A stretch of DNA of 64,000 nt, taken from assembly GCF_003591485.1 (NCBI RefSeq), contig NZ_QZCF01000014.1, positions 1 through 64,000 on the forward strand, in the 5' to 3' direction. The DNA comes from Paenibacillus sp. 1011MAR3C5. Its GTDB lineage: Bacteria; Bacillota; Bacilli; Paenibacillales; Paenibacillaceae. A program made the position numbers and the translations under genes. Below, one piece after another: positions 16,219 to 27,201 of the stretch. The notes beneath the pieces are model-generated. The model saw only the letters and a list, made by a program, of their open reading frames with translations, did no database searches and was not told where the DNA came from. Position 1 is the first letter of the stretch, and the number at the start of each line of letters is the position of its first letter.

Positions 16219-17304
16219 TTGACGAAGCATCGATTCTCAGAAGATGCGCTGAGCGATTGGATGAGGGGCGCTGGTCCCGATTCTGACGTGGTCATTAGCA
16301 GCAGAGTGCGTGTTGCGCGCAACTTGCGGCATCAGCCGTTCCCGATGCTGGCGACAAGCGAGCAAGCGACGGAAGTGCTGAATCAGCTTGCTGAAGTAAG
16401 CCAATCCGGGCAGTTGGACCCTTACGGCCGCTTCGATACGATATTGCTCTCCGATCTTAGCGAGCTGGATAAGCGAGTGCTCGTCGAGAAGCATCTCATC
16501 AGTCCAAATCTGGCTAATGAGTCGCGAGGAGGCGCCGTCATCCTTAGTGAAGACGAAGCGGTGAGCATCATGATTAACGAAGAAGACCATTTGCGCATCC
16601 AATGTTTGTATCCCGGATTTCAGATCGGCGAGGCATGGACGTTGGCGAGCGGAATTGACGATATATTCGAGGAAGCGGCAGATTACGCATTCGATGAGAA
16701 GCGCGGATATCTTACGACTTGTCCGACCAATGTCGGAACGGGCATCCGGGCATCCGTTATGATGCATCTGCCGGCATTAGTATTGACGCAGCATATTAAC
16801 CGGATCCTGACGGCGGTAACGCAGGTCGGGCTGGCGGTTAGAGGGCTGTATGGGGAAGGCAGCGAGGCGCTGGGCAATCTGTTCCAGATCTCCAATCAGA
16901 CGACGTTAGGCCAGTCGGAGGACGAGATTATCGAGAACCTGCACGGTGTCGCGAAGCAAATTATCGAGCATGAGCGGGCGGCGCGGAAGCGGCTGTTGGA
17001 AGAATCGCGCATACGGATTGAGGACCGGGTGAGAAGATCGTACGGCATTCTATCCCATGCAGCGATCATGGATTCCAAGGAAGCTGCACAGCGTCTGTCG
17101 GATGTCAGGCTCGGAGCAGATCTTGGTCTGCTGAAGGATGTAACGCCGCAGGTCCTCAATGAGCTGCTTGTAATGACCCAACCGGGTTTTCTGCAGCAGG
17201 CTTTCAATGAAAAGATGAATGCCGAGCAGCGGGATTACCGCAGAGCGGAGCTTATACGAAGTCAATTAAGCGGCAAAAATGAACATGGGGGTGTAGAACA
17301 ATGA
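16219..17304 (+). CDS. mcsB: McsB, protein arginine kinase
   Basis: A 361-residue kinase of the phosphagen-kinase fold that phosphorylates arginines on CtsR and damaged proteins, marking them for ClpCP. Seen: [15 protein letters not shown] (nucleotide-binding arginines), EDHLRIQCL, and [19 protein letters not shown] with the reactive cysteine. AAAGGAG (16204-16210) overlaps the GTG at 16210 and is correctly spaced from the TTG at 16219, which is therefore preferred. The stop overlaps the clpC start (ATGA). Confidence 0.93.
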   Translation: MTKHRFSEDALSDWMRGAGPDSDVVISSRVRVARNLRHQPFPMLATSEQATEVLNQLAEVSQSGQLDPYGRFDTILLSDLSELDKRVLVEKHLISPNLANESRGGAVILSEDEAVSIMINEEDHLRIQCLYPGFQIGEAWTLASGIDDIFEEAADYAFDEKRGYLTTCPTNVGTGIRASVMMHLPALVLTQHINRILTAVTQVGLAVRGLYGEGSEALGNLFQISNQTTLGQSEDEIIENLHGVAKQIIEHERAARKRLLEESRIRIEDRVRRSYGILSHAAIMDSKEAAQRLSDVRLGADLGLLKDVTPQVLNELLVMTQPGFLQQAFNEKMNAEQRDYRRAELIRSQLSGKNEHGGVEQ

Positions 17305-19763
17305 TGTTTGGAAGATTCACGGAACGTGCGCAGAAGGTACTGGCATTGGCACAAGAAGAAGCGGTTCGTCTTGGACATAACAATATAGGCACAGAGCATA
17401 TTTTGCTGGGTCTGATTCGCGAAGGGGAAGGCATCGCAGCCAAGGCGCTGACGGGGCTTGGCCTTGGACTGGAGAAAATTCAGGATGAGGTTGAAGCGCT
17501 CATCGGACGCGGCCAAGAACAGCCTAACAATATCGCCTACACGCCAAGAGCGAAGAAGGTCATCGAGCTGTCGATGGACGAAGCGAGAAAGCTCGGTCAT
17601 ACCTATGTTGGCACAGAACATATTCTGCTCGGACTTATTCGCGAAGGTGAAGGTGTGGCGGCGCGTGTGCTGAACAATCTTGGTATCAGCTTGAACAAAG
17701 CCCGCCAGCAAGTGCTTCAATTGTTGGGCAGCAGCGAAGCTGTATCGAGCAATCATGGCTCGCAAGCGAATGTAAGCACGCCAACGCTGGACGGACTCGC
17801 GAGAGACTTGACGGCTTACGCGAAGGAAGGCAATCTCGACCCGGTTATCGGACGCAGCAAAGAAATCGAGCGCGTGATTCAGGTGCTGAGCCGCCGGACG
17901 AAAAACAACCCGGTACTCATCGGTGAGCCTGGCGTCGGTAAAACGGCGATTGCGGAAGGTTTGGCCCAGAAGATTATCGCAAACGAAATTCCGGAGACGC
18001 TGCGTGACAAGCGCGTTATGACGCTGGATATGGGTTCTGTCGTTGCCGGTACGAAGTACCGCGGCGAATTCGAGGACCGTCTCAAAAAAATCATGGATGA
18101 GATCCGCCAAGCAGGCAACATCATTCTGTTCATCGATGAGCTGCATACGCTGATTGGCGCAGGCGGCGCGGAAGGCGCCATCGACGCCTCCAACATTCTG
18201 AAGCCGGCGCTTGCGCGCGGCGAGCTGCAGTGCATCGGTGCGACAACGCTGGATGAATACCGCAAATATATCGAGAAGGATGCTGCACTGGAGCGCCGCT
18301 TCCAACCGATTACGGTAGATCAGCCATCCGTTGAGGAAGCCATTCAAATCTTGCACGGTCTTCGCGATCGTTATGAAGCGCATCATCGCGTAAAAATTAC
18401 GGATGATTCCATCGAGCAAGCCGTAAAGCTGTCCGACCGTTATATTACGGATCGCTTCTTGCCAGACAAAGCGATTGACCTCATCGACGAAGCCAGCTCC
18501 AAGGTAAGGCTGAACTCGTATACGGTTCCGCCTAACCTGAAGCAGCTGGAGAATCGCCTGGAGGATATCCGCAAGGAGAAGGACGCAGCGGTTCAAAGCC
18601 AGGAGTTCGAGAAAGCGGCAGCGCTTCGTGATACGGAACAGAAGATCAGAGAAGAGCTAGACGTCACGAAGAACCAGTGGAAAGAAAAGCAAGGACGTAC
18701 CGATTCCGAGGTTACGCCAGAGGATATCGCACAGGTTGTAGCGAGCTGGACCGGCATTCCGGTTAGCAAGCTGGCAGAAGAGGAGACAGAGCGGCTGCTC
18801 AAGATGGAATCCATTCTTCACGACCGTGTCATCGGTCAAGAAGAAGCGGTGAAGTCTGTATCCCGTGCCATCAGACGCGCCAGAGCGGGTCTGAAAGATC
18901 CGAAGCGCCCAATTGGATCCTTCATCTTCCTTGGCCCGACAGGGGTAGGTAAGACTGAGCTGGCTCGTGCGCTGGCAGAAGCGATGTTCGGCGATGAGAA
19001 TGCGGTTATCCGTATCGATATGTCGGAATACATGGAGAAACATTCGACGTCCAGACTCGTCGGCGCTCCTCCGGGATATGTCGGCTACGAGGAAGGCGGC
19101 CAACTGACCGAGAAGGTTCGCCGCAAGCCATACTCCGTCGTGCTGCTTGATGAGATTGAGAAGGCGCATCCGGAAGTATTCAATATTTTGCTGCAAGTGT
19201 TGGAGGACGGCAGACTGACCGATTCCAAAGGCCGCGTCGTAGACTTCCGCAACACGCTGATCATTATGACGTCGAACGTCGGCGCTGATCAGATCAAGAA
19301 GAACTCGTCCCTGGGCTTCACAGCCGTACAGGATGCAGGTCGCGACTTTGCGGTCATGAAAGACAAAGTCATGGCTGAGCTGAAGAAGAGCTTCCGTCCG
19401 GAGTTCCTTAACCGGATCGACGAGACGATCGTCTTCCACTCGCTGGGCGAAGAGCATATCGCTCAGATCGTAACCTTGATGTCCGACGAGCTTCGCAAGC
19501 GTCTGCGCGAGCAGGAAGTGGACTTCTCGCTCACGGATACGGCGAAGGCATTCCTCGCGAAGGAAGGCTACGATCCGCAATACGGCGCGCGTCCGCTGCG
19601 CCGCGCGATCCAGAAGCATATCGAGGACCGTCTGTCCGAAGACTTGCTGATGGGCCTCATCCAGAAGGGCGACTCCTTCGTTATCGATGAGAAGGATGGG
19701 GCGCTTGTTGTCAATAAGACACAGAAGGAGCCTGCTCAAGAAGAGTCGGCGTCCAAATCATAA
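17301..19763 (+). CDS. clpC: ClpC, AAA+ ATPase of the ClpCP protease
   Basis: An 820-residue Hsp100 unfoldase. An N-terminal Clp_N double repeat (residues 1-145) is followed by AAA domain 1 with Walker A GEPGVGKT near 210, a coiled-coil middle domain with a UVR motif near 430, and AAA domain 2 with GPTGVGKT near 550 and DEIEKAHP. It feeds unfolded or arginine-phosphorylated proteins into ClpP and needs adaptors such as MecA or McsB. ATG at 17301 overlaps the mcsB stop, with GGGGGTG upstream. Last gene before the terminator. Confidence 0.96.
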   Translation: MMFGRFTERAQKVLALAQEEAVRLGHNNIGTEHILLGLIREGEGIAAKALTGLGLGLEKIQDEVEALIGRGQEQPNNIAYTPRAKKVIELSMDEARKLGHTYVGTEHILLGLIREGEGVAARVLNNLGISLNKARQQVLQLLGSSEAVSSNHGSQANVSTPTLDGLARDLTAYAKEGNLDPVIGRSKEIERVIQVLSRRTKNNPVLIGEPGVGKTAIAEGLAQKIIANEIPETLRDKRVMTLDMGSVVAGTKYRGEFEDRLKKIMDEIRQAGNIILFIDELHTLIGAGGAEGAIDASNILKPALARGELQCIGATTLDEYRKYIEKDAALERRFQPITVDQPSVEEAIQILHGLRDRYEAHHRVKITDDSIEQAVKLSDRYITDRFLPDKAIDLIDEASSKVRLNSYTVPPNLKQLENRLEDIRKEKDAAVQSQEFEKAAALRDTEQKIREELDVTKNQWKEKQGRTDSEVTPEDIAQVVASWTGIPVSKLAEEETERLLKMESILHDRVIGQEEAVKSVSRAIRRARAGLKDPKRPIGSFIFLGPTGVGKTELARALAEAMFGDENAVIRIDMSEYMEKHSTSRLVGAPPGYVGYEEGGQLTEKVRRKPYSVVLLDEIEKAHPEVFNILLQVLEDGRLTDSKGRVVDFRNTLIIMTSNVGADQIKKNSSLGFTAVQDAGRDFAVMKDKVMAELKKSFRPEFLNRIDETIVFHSLGEEHIAQIVTLMSDELRKRLREQEVDFSLTDTAKAFLAKEGYDPQYGARPLRRAIQKHIEDRLSEDLLMGLIQKGDSFVIDEKDGALVVNKTQKEPAQEESASKS

Positions 19764-19773
19764 AAGTGAAGCT

Positions 19774-19806
19774 AATCCCGACAGCCCAGGCTGTCGGGAT
19801 TTTTTA
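19774..19806 (+). terminator. Terminator of the ctsR-clpC operon
   Basis: A 13-bp perfect stem AATCCCGACAGCC / GGCTGTCGGGATT is followed by a T run. It lies ten bases after the clpC stop. Confidence 0.93.
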
Positions 19807-20080
19807 TATATAAACTATGCTCCTTCATATATAAAGGCATGCCGAATTCGGGAGTAGTCCTTCCTACTGCTGCTGCATTATTGTTTTTTACATGAGTTCA
19901 TGCTAATGGGGATGGCTAATTTGCGTATGTTAGAGTTTATGGAAATGGGGTATTTAACCGATAATGATGGCAATGGGTTGGTGAGGGGTTATAATAGAGA
20001 GGATCCAATTATTTTCGTGAATAATGTGTCTTTATAGGATGGGAATATAATGATAAACTTTAAATTATGAGAATTGTTAG
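19807..20080. other. Intergenic region before radA
   Basis: AT-rich stretch with TATAAT at 19990-19995 and 20046-20051 but no convincing -35 partner for either. A 45-codon ORF (19900-20037) has no ribosome binding site and is not called. Otherwise nothing recognised. Confidence 0.4.
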
Positions 20081-20092
20081 AAGGAGTTCGGG

Positions 20093-21460
20093 ATGGCCAA
20101 AATAAAACTGAAGTTCGTATGTACCGAATGCGGCACCGAATCACCGAAATGGCTGGGAAAATGTCCCGGCTGCCAAGCCTGGAACACAATGGTGGAGGAG
20201 AAGGAGACCGTCGTTAAGACGAAAGGTGTCGGCTTATCGACGATCCATACGAAAGAAAAGCCTCAATCCATCATACATATAGAGAGCGGGCAGGAACCGC
20301 GGATCGAGACGCGCATGGTCGAGCTGAACCGTGTGCTTGGGGGCGGGGTTGTGCCGGGCTCGCTTATTCTCGTCGGCGGAGATCCAGGCATCGGCAAGTC
20401 GACGCTGCTGCTGCAGACGTCACATGCGCTCGCAGTAAAGGGCTTGAAGGTTCTCTACATATCTGGAGAGGAATCTGTGCGGCAGACGAAGCTGCGTGCC
20501 GATCGGCTGGGCGCGCTTACGGAAACGCTTTACGTATTGTGCGAGACCAATATGGAGCAAGTTAACGATGCCATCGAATCGGTTCAGCCTGACTTCCTGG
20601 TGATCGACTCCATCCAGACGGTCTATGACCCGAGAGTGGAATCCGCTCCTGGCAGTGTCTCGCAGGTGCGTGAATGTACGGCCCACTTCATGCGCGTGGC
20701 CAAGATTAAGGGCATCGCGACTGTGCTGGTGGGACATGTGACGAAGGAAGGCGCCATTGCAGGACCAAGGCTTCTGGAGCATATGGTCGACTGCGTCTTA
20801 TACTTCGAGGGCGAGCGTCACCATACCTATCGTCTGCTGCGCGCGGTCAAGAACCGGTTTGGCTCGACGAACGAAATTGGCATTTTCGAGATGGGAGAGG
20901 AAGGGCTGCGGGAAGTGTCGAATCCGTCGGAGCTCTTTCTGTCGGAGAGACCGCTTGGCGTATCCGGCTCCACCGTGGTCGCGAGCATGGAAGGGACGCG
21001 TCCTGTTCTGGTGGAGCTGCAGGCGCTGGTGGCAACGACGAACTTCCCTTCGCCGAGGCGAATGTCGACTGGTATCGATCATCATCGAATGGCATTGATT
21101 ATTGCGGTGCTGGAGAAGCGCAACGGCATGTTTCTTCAGACCCAGGATGCTTACCTGAACGTAGCGGGAGGCGTCAAGCTTGATGAACCGGCAGTCGATC
21201 TCGCGGCGGCGGTCAGTCTGGCGTCCAGCTTCCGGGATGCGCCGACAAAGCCGTATGACGTGATCTTCGGCGAAGTAGGCCTGACCGGCGAGGTGAGAGC
21301 CGTATCCCGTGCGGAACAACGGGTGAAGGAGGCCGAGAAGCTCGGCTTCAAGCGGGTGATCATGCCGGAGAAAAGCCTGAAAGGCTGGAAAGCTCCGGAT
21401 GGCATCGAAATTATCGGAGTTGGAACGGTAGCGGAAGCACTTAAGGCAGCGCTTGGATAG
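20093..21460 (+). CDS. radA: RadA (Sms), DNA repair and recombination ATPase
   Basis: A 455-residue branch-migration helicase that helps process recombination intermediates. It has a zinc finger CTEC...CPGC (C10, C13, C24, C27), a RecA-like core with Walker [11 protein letters not shown] near residue 95, the RadA-specific KNRFGST motif near 255, and a C-terminal Lon-protease-like domain without protease function. AAGGAG precedes the ATG. Followed by disA 11 bp later, an association conserved in Firmicutes. Confidence 0.95.
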   Translation: MAKIKLKFVCTECGTESPKWLGKCPGCQAWNTMVEEKETVVKTKGVGLSTIHTKEKPQSIIHIESGQEPRIETRMVELNRVLGGGVVPGSLILVGGDPGIGKSTLLLQTSHALAVKGLKVLYISGEESVRQTKLRADRLGALTETLYVLCETNMEQVNDAIESVQPDFLVIDSIQTVYDPRVESAPGSVSQVRECTAHFMRVAKIKGIATVLVGHVTKEGAIAGPRLLEHMVDCVLYFEGERHHTYRLLRAVKNRFGSTNEIGIFEMGEEGLREVSNPSELFLSERPLGVSGSTVVASMEGTRPVLVELQALVATTNFPSPRRMSTGIDHHRMALIIAVLEKRNGMFLQTQDAYLNVAGGVKLDEPAVDLAAAVSLASSFRDAPTKPYDVIFGEVGLTGEVRAVSRAEQRVKEAEKLGFKRVIMPEKSLKGWKAPDGIEIIGVGTVAEALKAALG

Positions 21461-21471
21461 GGGGGCATCAG

Positions 21472-22548
21472 ATGAAAGAACCGACACAGCAGGAAGTCAT
21501 GAATCAGCTTTTGCAATTAGTTGCGCCAGGCACCCCTTTTCGTGAAGGGTTAGAAAACGTGCTTAGAGCAAAAACAGGCGCTCTGATTGTTGTAGGCTAC
21601 AGTCCAGAAGTCATGGAAGTCGTCGACGGCGGCTTCTCCATCAATTGCGATTTTTCGTCCAACTATCTATACGAGCTTGCAAAGATGGACGGCGCGATTA
21701 TTATGAGCGAGGATATGAGACGTATTCTGTATGCGAATACCCAGCTCATTCCGAACAGCTCGATTCCATCTATCGAGACGGGGATTCGCCACAGGACGGC
21801 GGAGAGGGTCGCGAAGCAGACGGGCAAGCTGGTCGTGTCCATCTCACAGCGTCGTAATATTATTACGTTATACCAGGGCAATCTGCGCTATTCACTGAAG
21901 GATATGGGCGTCATCCTGACCAAGGCGAATCAGGCGATTCAGACACTGGAGAAATACAAGGCGGTCCTGACACAGTCCTTCACGAATCTGTCTGCACTGG
22001 AATTCGAGGAGCTCGTTACGTTGCAAGAGGTGGCCCACGTCATCCAGCGCGTGGAGATGGTGCTGCGCATTAAGATGGAGATTAACCGTTATGTGAACGA
22101 ACTTGGCACAGAAGGCCGTCTGATCAGCATGCAGATGGATGAACTGGTCGGCGGAGTTGAAGAAGATGGCTGGTTCTTATTGAAGGATTATGCGAAAGAT
22201 AACTCGGATGAGAAAATCCGCGAGATCCGCAATGGACTGAAGAAGCTCAGCTCGGAGGAGCTTCTCGATGCTACGCCGATCGTGCGTCTGATCGGTTATC
22301 CGCATACGAACAATATGGCGGATGAATCGGTTTCGCCTCGCGGCTACAGATTGCTTAATAAAATTCCGAGACTGCCGTTTATTATTATGAATAATCTGGT
22401 AGAACGCTTCCAGCGGCTCCCTCATATTCTCATGGCAACTATCGAGGAGCTGGATGAAGTAGACGGAATTGGAGAGGTACGGGCACGGGCGATCAAGGAC
22501 GGACTGCGCCGCATTCAGGAGCAGATGTTTATTGACAGGCAAATCTAA
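21472..22548 (+). CDS. disA: DisA, diadenylate cyclase and DNA-integrity scanning protein
   Basis: A 358-residue protein that makes cyclic di-AMP and scans DNA for branched structures, delaying sporulation when it finds them. The cyclase (DAC) domain motifs DGA (73-75) and RHRTA (106-110) are intact, so it should be active. A helical linker and a C-terminal HhH DNA-binding domain ([17 protein letters not shown]) complete it. GGGGG precedes the ATG. Forms a pair with radA. Confidence 0.96.
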   Translation: MKEPTQQEVMNQLLQLVAPGTPFREGLENVLRAKTGALIVVGYSPEVMEVVDGGFSINCDFSSNYLYELAKMDGAIIMSEDMRRILYANTQLIPNSSIPSIETGIRHRTAERVAKQTGKLVVSISQRRNIITLYQGNLRYSLKDMGVILTKANQAIQTLEKYKAVLTQSFTNLSALEFEELVTLQEVAHVIQRVEMVLRIKMEINRYVNELGTEGRLISMQMDELVGGVEEDGWFLLKDYAKDNSDEKIREIRNGLKKLSSEELLDATPIVRLIGYPHTNNMADESVSPRGYRLLNKIPRLPFIIMNNLVERFQRLPHILMATIEELDEVDGIGEVRARAIKDGLRRIQEQMFIDRQI

Positions 22549-22635
22549 ATCCCATACAATTGATAGAATGTGTTCCAAACTTTATAGGGCTGTGCAGCCT
22601 TATAATTGGGGCATAGTAGAGAAGAGGTGGAATAG

Positions 22636-23382
22636 ATGATCGCAAAATCGATACCGAGCCTTCTCACGGTTGGCAACTTATTTCTTGGCGTCATCGCCAT
22701 TATCTTGGTATTCAACGAGAAGCCTGCGTTGGCCGCCATGATGGTGTTGATCGCCATGCTGCTTGACGGCGTGGACGGACGGGTCGCGCGAGCGCTAAAT
22801 GCCCAAAGCGAATTCGGCAAAGAGCTGGATTCCTTGTCAGATGTCATCTCTTTCGGCGTGGCGCCGGCTTTTATTATGTATGTTGTAGCTTTTCAGGACC
22901 TTAGTCCTGCGCTTGCATGGACTGCAACCGCCTTATTCCCGATCTGCGGTGCGCTGAGACTAGCGCGGTTCAATGTCATTACGAGCAATGCTGGCTATTT
23001 CATCGGGCTTCCGATTCCTGCGGCTGGCGGCGTATTGGCGACTTTGGCTTTATTCAAAGAAGATATTCCGGTTTCCGTTTTGCTTACGAGCACACTCGTT
23101 CTGGCCCTCTTGATGGTCAGCACGATTCGATATCCAAATTTCAAGAAAGTCGGCATTCCGCGCAGCGCCGTATGGGTGGTTCCGATCATTGTGGTCGTAT
23201 CCGTCATTCTGGGGCTGCTGTTCGAGAGCCAGCTATCTAAAATCCTGTTCATTCCGCTTTTGGTTTATGCGCTCTACGGTCTAAAAAAAAACGTTGACCG
23301 TCGTCTACCGAAACGGTTCCGTAAGCGCGACAAGGCACAGGAGTCAACCGAAGAATCGGTTAATACTGAAAAGCCGGCCTAG
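22636..23382 (+). CDS. pssA: CDP-diacylglycerol-serine O-phosphatidyltransferase
   Basis: A 248-residue integral membrane enzyme that joins serine to CDP-diacylglycerol to make phosphatidylserine, the precursor of phosphatidylethanolamine. The CDP-alcohol phosphatidyltransferase motif D-x2-DG-x2-AR-x8-G-x3-D-x3-D is complete at residues 44-69, and about six to eight hydrophobic helices follow. AGAGGTGG lies before the ATG. In Bacillus subtilis pssA is elsewhere; here it is inserted between disA and the PIN/TRAM gene and may be co-transcribed with disA. The terminator follows at 23401. Confidence 0.92.
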   Translation: MIAKSIPSLLTVGNLFLGVIAIILVFNEKPALAAMMVLIAMLLDGVDGRVARALNAQSEFGKELDSLSDVISFGVAPAFIMYVVAFQDLSPALAWTATALFPICGALRLARFNVITSNAGYFIGLPIPAAGGVLATLALFKEDIPVSVLLTSTLVLALLMVSTIRYPNFKKVGIPRSAVWVVPIIVVVSVILGLLFESQLSKILFIPLLVYALYGLKKNVDRRLPKRFRKRDKAQESTEESVNTEKPA

Positions 23383-23400
23383 ACTGGCAGCAACTTTACG

Positions 23401-23445
23401 AAAAAGAACGTTCCGCAGTCCTCCATGGACGGGAACGTTCTTTTT
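23401..23445. terminator. Bidirectional terminator between pssA and the minus-strand gene
   Basis: AAAAAGAACGTTCC (23401-23414) pairs perfectly with GGAACGTTCTTTTT (23432-23445), with a small inner hairpin. It serves pssA on the + strand and the gene at 23480-23875 on the - strand. Confidence 0.9.
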
Positions 23446-23479
23446 ATTATGTCGATGTCTTATGGTTCTCTTGAAGTGC

Positions 23480-23875
23480 CTAAGTAAGATTGAATAGGCC
23501 AAGCGTCGAGCACTTGTCGTATTCGTCGGCGACTACCTCGTCGAGCTGGATCTGAAGCAGATTACACAGAGCGGTCATGTAAAATAAATTTCGCCCAAGC
23601 TCGCTCTTCAGCACCTCGTTGCAATGTTCGCACAGCGAACCCGCCAAATGACTCTCCAGCGTTTCTTTCGCATCTTGCAAATTCAATTCGTCGGAATACT
23701 GCTGCTTGCGGGCATTCAATTCGATACAGCCGCAGTCTGTTACAGCTTTCGTGACCGCGCGGTTAACGGATGCGCCGGATTGTCCCAGCTTGGACAATAC
23801 GTCCAGCAAGCTGCGATGCCGCAGCAGGAGCTCCGATACTTGCTGCTGGAATTGATCCAGTGTTGGAGCATTCAT
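23480..23875 (-). CDS. Conserved protein of unknown function, C-terminus MazG-like
   Basis: A 131-residue soluble protein that I do not recognise with certainty. The N-terminal half is helical (LDQFQQQVSELLLRHRSLLD), a middle part carries several cysteines (DCGCIEL, SLCEHCNEVL) and the C-terminal segment ELGRNLFYMTALCNLLQIQL resembles the metal-binding helix pair of MazG-type nucleotide pyrophosphatases. Two in-frame ATGs, 23893 and 23875, each have a GGTGG box; the second is chosen because GAGGTGG sits five bases away. The only minus-strand gene between disA and tuf. Confidence 0.65.
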   Translation of the reverse strand: MNAPTLDQFQQQVSELLLRHRSLLDVLSKLGQSGASVNRAVTKAVTDCGCIELNARKQQYSDELNLQDAKETLESHLAGSLCEHCNEVLKSELGRNLFYMTALCNLLQIQLDEVVADEYDKCSTLGLFNLT

Positions 23876-24038
23876 GGATTCCACCTCATTCACCCACCTT
23901 GAGTAGAAGTAATCTCTTTACCTATTATAAACCTCCGGGACATTGTTTTCCACAAGACATAAGATATTGAACATTTTGCCTATTGCCACGATTAGGTATT
24001 GAAAGATTGGATCATAATTGTAATGGAGGTGAACCATT

Positions 24039-25136
24039 ATGGTTAGACGAATGATACAGTTAATCGGGTTATTGTTTGGCGGAATGGCTGGCAGTGAGGT
24101 GTACAAATGGGTGAACGGTTCGACCGTGTGGACGAGCTCCTCATTCGGCATGCTGCAGCAATCCGGCACTTATTACATGAATGTAGGGATAGGAGCCTTA
24201 TTCGGCGTAATCGCTGCAACGATTCTAGCACGTCCGGCTATCTCGTATATGCAGAAGGGTGTCGAGCTTACGTCCGAGATGCCGCTGAGACAGCTGCTTG
24301 CCGGCGCGGGAGGCTTGCTGTGCGGCTTGCTGCTTGCTGTGCTGCTCTATCCAGCCGTATCGAGCTTCGAGAGCGTAGGTGCCTTGCTCCCGGCGGTTAT
24401 GGCGCTAGTATTCGGCTACTTAGGCTTGCGAATCGGTCTATCCAAGCAAGAAGAAATTGCTGAAGGATTCCAGCAGCTTGCAGAGAGCCGGCGTGCGGTA
24501 CCTGTACAGGATCAGTCGGGTACGTATGAGGAGCATAAAATTTTGGATACAAGTGTCATTATTGATGGCCGGATTGCGGATATTTGCAAAACAGGCTTTA
24601 TCGAGGGAACGCTTGTCATACCGGAATTCGTACTGGAAGAGCTGCAGCATATTGCAGATTCTTCTGATCTGCTCAAGCGCAACCGCGGACGCAGAGGCCT
24701 TGATATTCTGAACAAGATTCAGAAGGAGCTCGATGTGAAGGTGCTGATCTACGAAGGAGATTTCGAAGAGATCGGCGAGGTGGACAGCAAGCTTGTGAAG
24801 CTGGCGAAGGCGCTCAGCGGCAAGGTTGTGACCAATGATTTTAATTTGAACAAAGTGTGCGAATTGCAGGGCGTCTCCGTTCTGAACATTAACGACCTTG
24901 CCAATGCCGTCAAGCCGGTCGTATTGCCGGGTGAAGAAATTATCGTTCAAGTGATCAAGGATGGCAAGGAGCACGGGCAGGGCGTAGCATATCTGGATGA
25001 CGGCACGATGATCGTCGTGGAAGGCGGCCGTGACTACATCGGAACGACGATGGAGGTGCTCGTGACGAGCGTTCTGCAGACGTCTGCGGGCCGGATGATA
25101 TTTGCCAAGCCGAAGCTGTTGGAAAAAGCGCAGTAA
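24039..25136 (+). CDS. Membrane-anchored PIN/TRAM domain protein (YacL type)
   Basis: A 365-residue protein with four hydrophobic helices in residues 1-145, then a PIN nuclease domain (residues about 175-300, [14 protein letters not shown] with the catalytic aspartates, and [10 protein letters not shown]) and a C-terminal TRAM RNA-binding domain ([18 protein letters not shown]). Presumed membrane-associated RNase; target RNA unknown. GGAGGTG precedes the ATG. The Bacillus homologue yacL also lies between disA and ispD. Confidence 0.9.
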   Translation: MVRRMIQLIGLLFGGMAGSEVYKWVNGSTVWTSSSFGMLQQSGTYYMNVGIGALFGVIAATILARPAISYMQKGVELTSEMPLRQLLAGAGGLLCGLLLAVLLYPAVSSFESVGALLPAVMALVFGYLGLRIGLSKQEEIAEGFQQLAESRRAVPVQDQSGTYEEHKILDTSVIIDGRIADICKTGFIEGTLVIPEFVLEELQHIADSSDLLKRNRGRRGLDILNKIQKELDVKVLIYEGDFEEIGEVDSKLVKLAKALSGKVVTNDFNLNKVCELQGVSVLNINDLANAVKPVVLPGEEIIVQVIKDGKEHGQGVAYLDDGTMIVVEGGRDYIGTTMEVLVTSVLQTSAGRMIFAKPKLLEKAQ

Positions 25137-25287
25137 CGAGGTATGATAGTACTATTGTACTCGGGATGAGCTTGTATTGTATGCGCAGGTGCGCGGGGAG
25201 CTGATCCAGCAGCGCGTATCGAACGGATGCCGGGTGAGAGATGGCTTAACCGTCTGCGCCTGACAACAGTTCAAGGCGGGTTGAAGC

Positions 25288-25995
25288 ATGGTAGAGAAGT
25301 GGGGAGTCGTCATCGTAGCGGCCGGACGCGGCACGCGCATGGGGACAAATGAAAGCAAACAATATTTGCATTTGGCGAACAAGCCAATTCTAGTTCATAC
25401 GCTGGAGCTGTTCCAGCGGCTGAGCTTTGTGAATGAAATTTCCTTAGTTGTTGGAGCCGATGATATCGAACGATGCCAGTCGTGGGTACGCGAATACGGA
25501 CTCTCCAAGGTGACCTCCGTGCTTGGCGGAGGACAGGAGAGGCAGCATTCCGTTCTGCGCGGTCTCGAGAAGCTCACGTCGGACTGGGTGATGGTGCATG
25601 ACGGCGTGCGTCCGCTTGTATCGGAGGCGGCGGTGGAGAACTGCTGCAGAACTGCGCTTCAAGGCGGAGCAGCCGTTCTTGCCGTGCCGGTAAAGGACAC
25701 CATCAAGCAGGTAGACCAAAGCGGCGTCATCGTATCGACACCGGATCGCAGAAGCTTGTGGGCGATACAAACCCCGCAGGCTTTTCGACGTGTATTGCTG
25801 CTTGAAGCGCATAAGCAGGCTTCCGAAGCAGGGTTTCTAGGTACCGACGATGCTATGGTCGTGGAGCGAATGGGCGCTCCCGTCACCGTAGCGGAGGGGG
25901 ATTACACAAATATTAAGATTACGACGCCTGACGATTTGCCGTATGCGGAGTTTTTGCTGGGGCAGCGAAGGATGGAGAGGGGAAGTATGACATGA
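25288..25995 (+). CDS. ispD: IspD, 2-C-methyl-D-erythritol 4-phosphate cytidylyltransferase
   Basis: A 235-residue enzyme of the non-mevalonate isoprenoid pathway that adds CMP to methylerythritol phosphate. Signature [12 protein letters not shown] at residues 8-19, and later VHDGVRPLV and [19 protein letters not shown] lies before the ATG. The stop overlaps ispF (ATGA), so the two successive-pathway enzymes are translationally coupled. Confidence 0.95.
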   Translation: MVEKWGVVIVAAGRGTRMGTNESKQYLHLANKPILVHTLELFQRLSFVNEISLVVGADDIERCQSWVREYGLSKVTSVLGGGQERQHSVLRGLEKLTSDWVMVHDGVRPLVSEAAVENCCRTALQGGAAVLAVPVKDTIKQVDQSGVIVSTPDRRSLWAIQTPQAFRRVLLLEAHKQASEAGFLGTDDAMVVERMGAPVTVAEGDYTNIKITTPDDLPYAEFLLGQRRMERGSMT

Positions 25996-26468
25996 TTCGA
26001 ATTGGACAAGGATTTGACGTACATCAATTGGTGGAAGGCCGTCCATGCATTATAGGAGGCGTAACCATTCCATATGAGAAAGGGCTGCTTGGCCATTCTG
26101 ATGCGGACGTATTGCTGCACGCGATCTCCGATGCGATTCTAGGAGCGCTCGGGCTTGGCGATATCGGCAAGCATTTTCCCGATACGGATGACGCCTTCAA
26201 GGATGCGGACAGCCTGAAGCTGCTGGAGCGGGTATGGGAGCTGGTGAAGGAGCGCGGGTATAAGCTTGGCAATATCGACTCTACGATTATCGCGCAGCGT
26301 CCGAAGATGCTGCCTTACATCCCGCAGATGGCGGAGATTATCGCCAAGGCATTGGAGGCCGATATCTCGCAGGTTAACGTCAAAGCGACAACTACCGAGC
26401 AGCTTGGCTTCGCAGGTCGCGGAGAGGGCATCGCCGCTCAATCGGCTGTACTGTTGTTGAAGGTGTAG
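25992..26468 (+). CDS. ispF: IspF, 2-C-methyl-D-erythritol 2,4-cyclodiphosphate synthase
   Basis: A 158-residue trimeric enzyme that cyclises the CDP-ME 2-phosphate product with loss of CMP. The zinc ligands D9, H11 (FDVHQL) and H43-like residue in [12 protein letters not shown] are present, as is the C-terminal [23 protein letters not shown] block. Overlaps ispD. It ends just before the long repeat array. Confidence 0.95.
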   Translation: MIRIGQGFDVHQLVEGRPCIIGGVTIPYEKGLLGHSDADVLLHAISDAILGALGLGDIGKHFPDTDDAFKDADSLKLLERVWELVKERGYKLGNIDSTIIAQRPKMLPYIPQMAEIIAKALEADISQVNVKATTTEQLGFAGRGEGIAAQSAVLLLKV

Positions 26469-26556
26469 ACCTTGGCTACCTCTTGCGTCGCTCAGATATT
26501 CTCCCGAGTGAAGAGTGCAACGTCTCTATACGGACGATCTGATTGCGGAGATGAAC

Positions 26557-26985
26557 AGCGTTGCGAGAAACAGCTAAATCGCGAAAATGACGTCGCAGGA
26601 CGGATTAGTGTTGTGTGGCACGCTTATATGGCCGATGTTGCTAAATGGAGCGAAATAGCGTTGCGAGAAACGCTTAAATCGCGAAAACGATGTCGCAGGA
26701 CGGATTAGTGTTGCCAGAAACGCTTAATCGACCAGTTGCTGCTAAATGGAGCGAAATAGCGTTGTGAGAAACAGCTAAATCGCGAAAATGACGTCGCAGG
26801 ACGGATTAGTGTTGCGTGGCACGCTTAACCGACCAGTTGCTGCTAAATGAAACGAAATAGCGTTGTGAGAAACAGCTAAATCGCGAAAATGATGCCGCAG
26901 GACGGATTAGTGTTGCCAAAAACGTTTAATCGACCAGTTGCTGCTAAATGGAACGAAATAGCGTTGTGTACAACGCCTAAATGAC
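26557..26985. repeat. Tandem palindromic array 1, about 50.5-bp period
   Basis: Eight half-units and part of a ninth start with AGYGTTG at 26557, 26607, 26657, 26707, 26758, 26808, 26859, 26909 and 26960. Pairs of half-units form a full repeat of 100-101 bp in four copies. Several starts form a small inverted repeat (AGCGTT ... AACGCT). The array has no ribosome binding site and an ORF through it (26472-26708) looks accidental. From 26986 to 27185 nothing else is recognised. Confidence 0.85.
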
Positions 26986-27201
26986 TGAATCTGCGACATA
27001 GCCAGCTATAGCGCTACCAAGCTTATAGAAAGTAGATTGGCAGTAGTGAATGTAGAGTAGTATGATTGAAAAACGTTCAGCTCAAAGCAAGAGAAACGGC
27101 GAACTTATCATATTTCATCTTGCAACCGAACCATTGGAATGAGTCAACAATATAAGCTAGAGAAATTGTTAACGTGCTACATCCTAAGGAGGAAAAAAAC
27201 G

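Noticed and set aside
19900-20037. 45-residue ORF between clpC and radA
   Set aside because: No ribosome binding site, multiple methionines by chance and no motif.
26472-26708. 78-residue ORF at the start of array 1
   Set aside because: It is produced by the repeats themselves; the second half repeats the first and no ribosome binding site precedes it.
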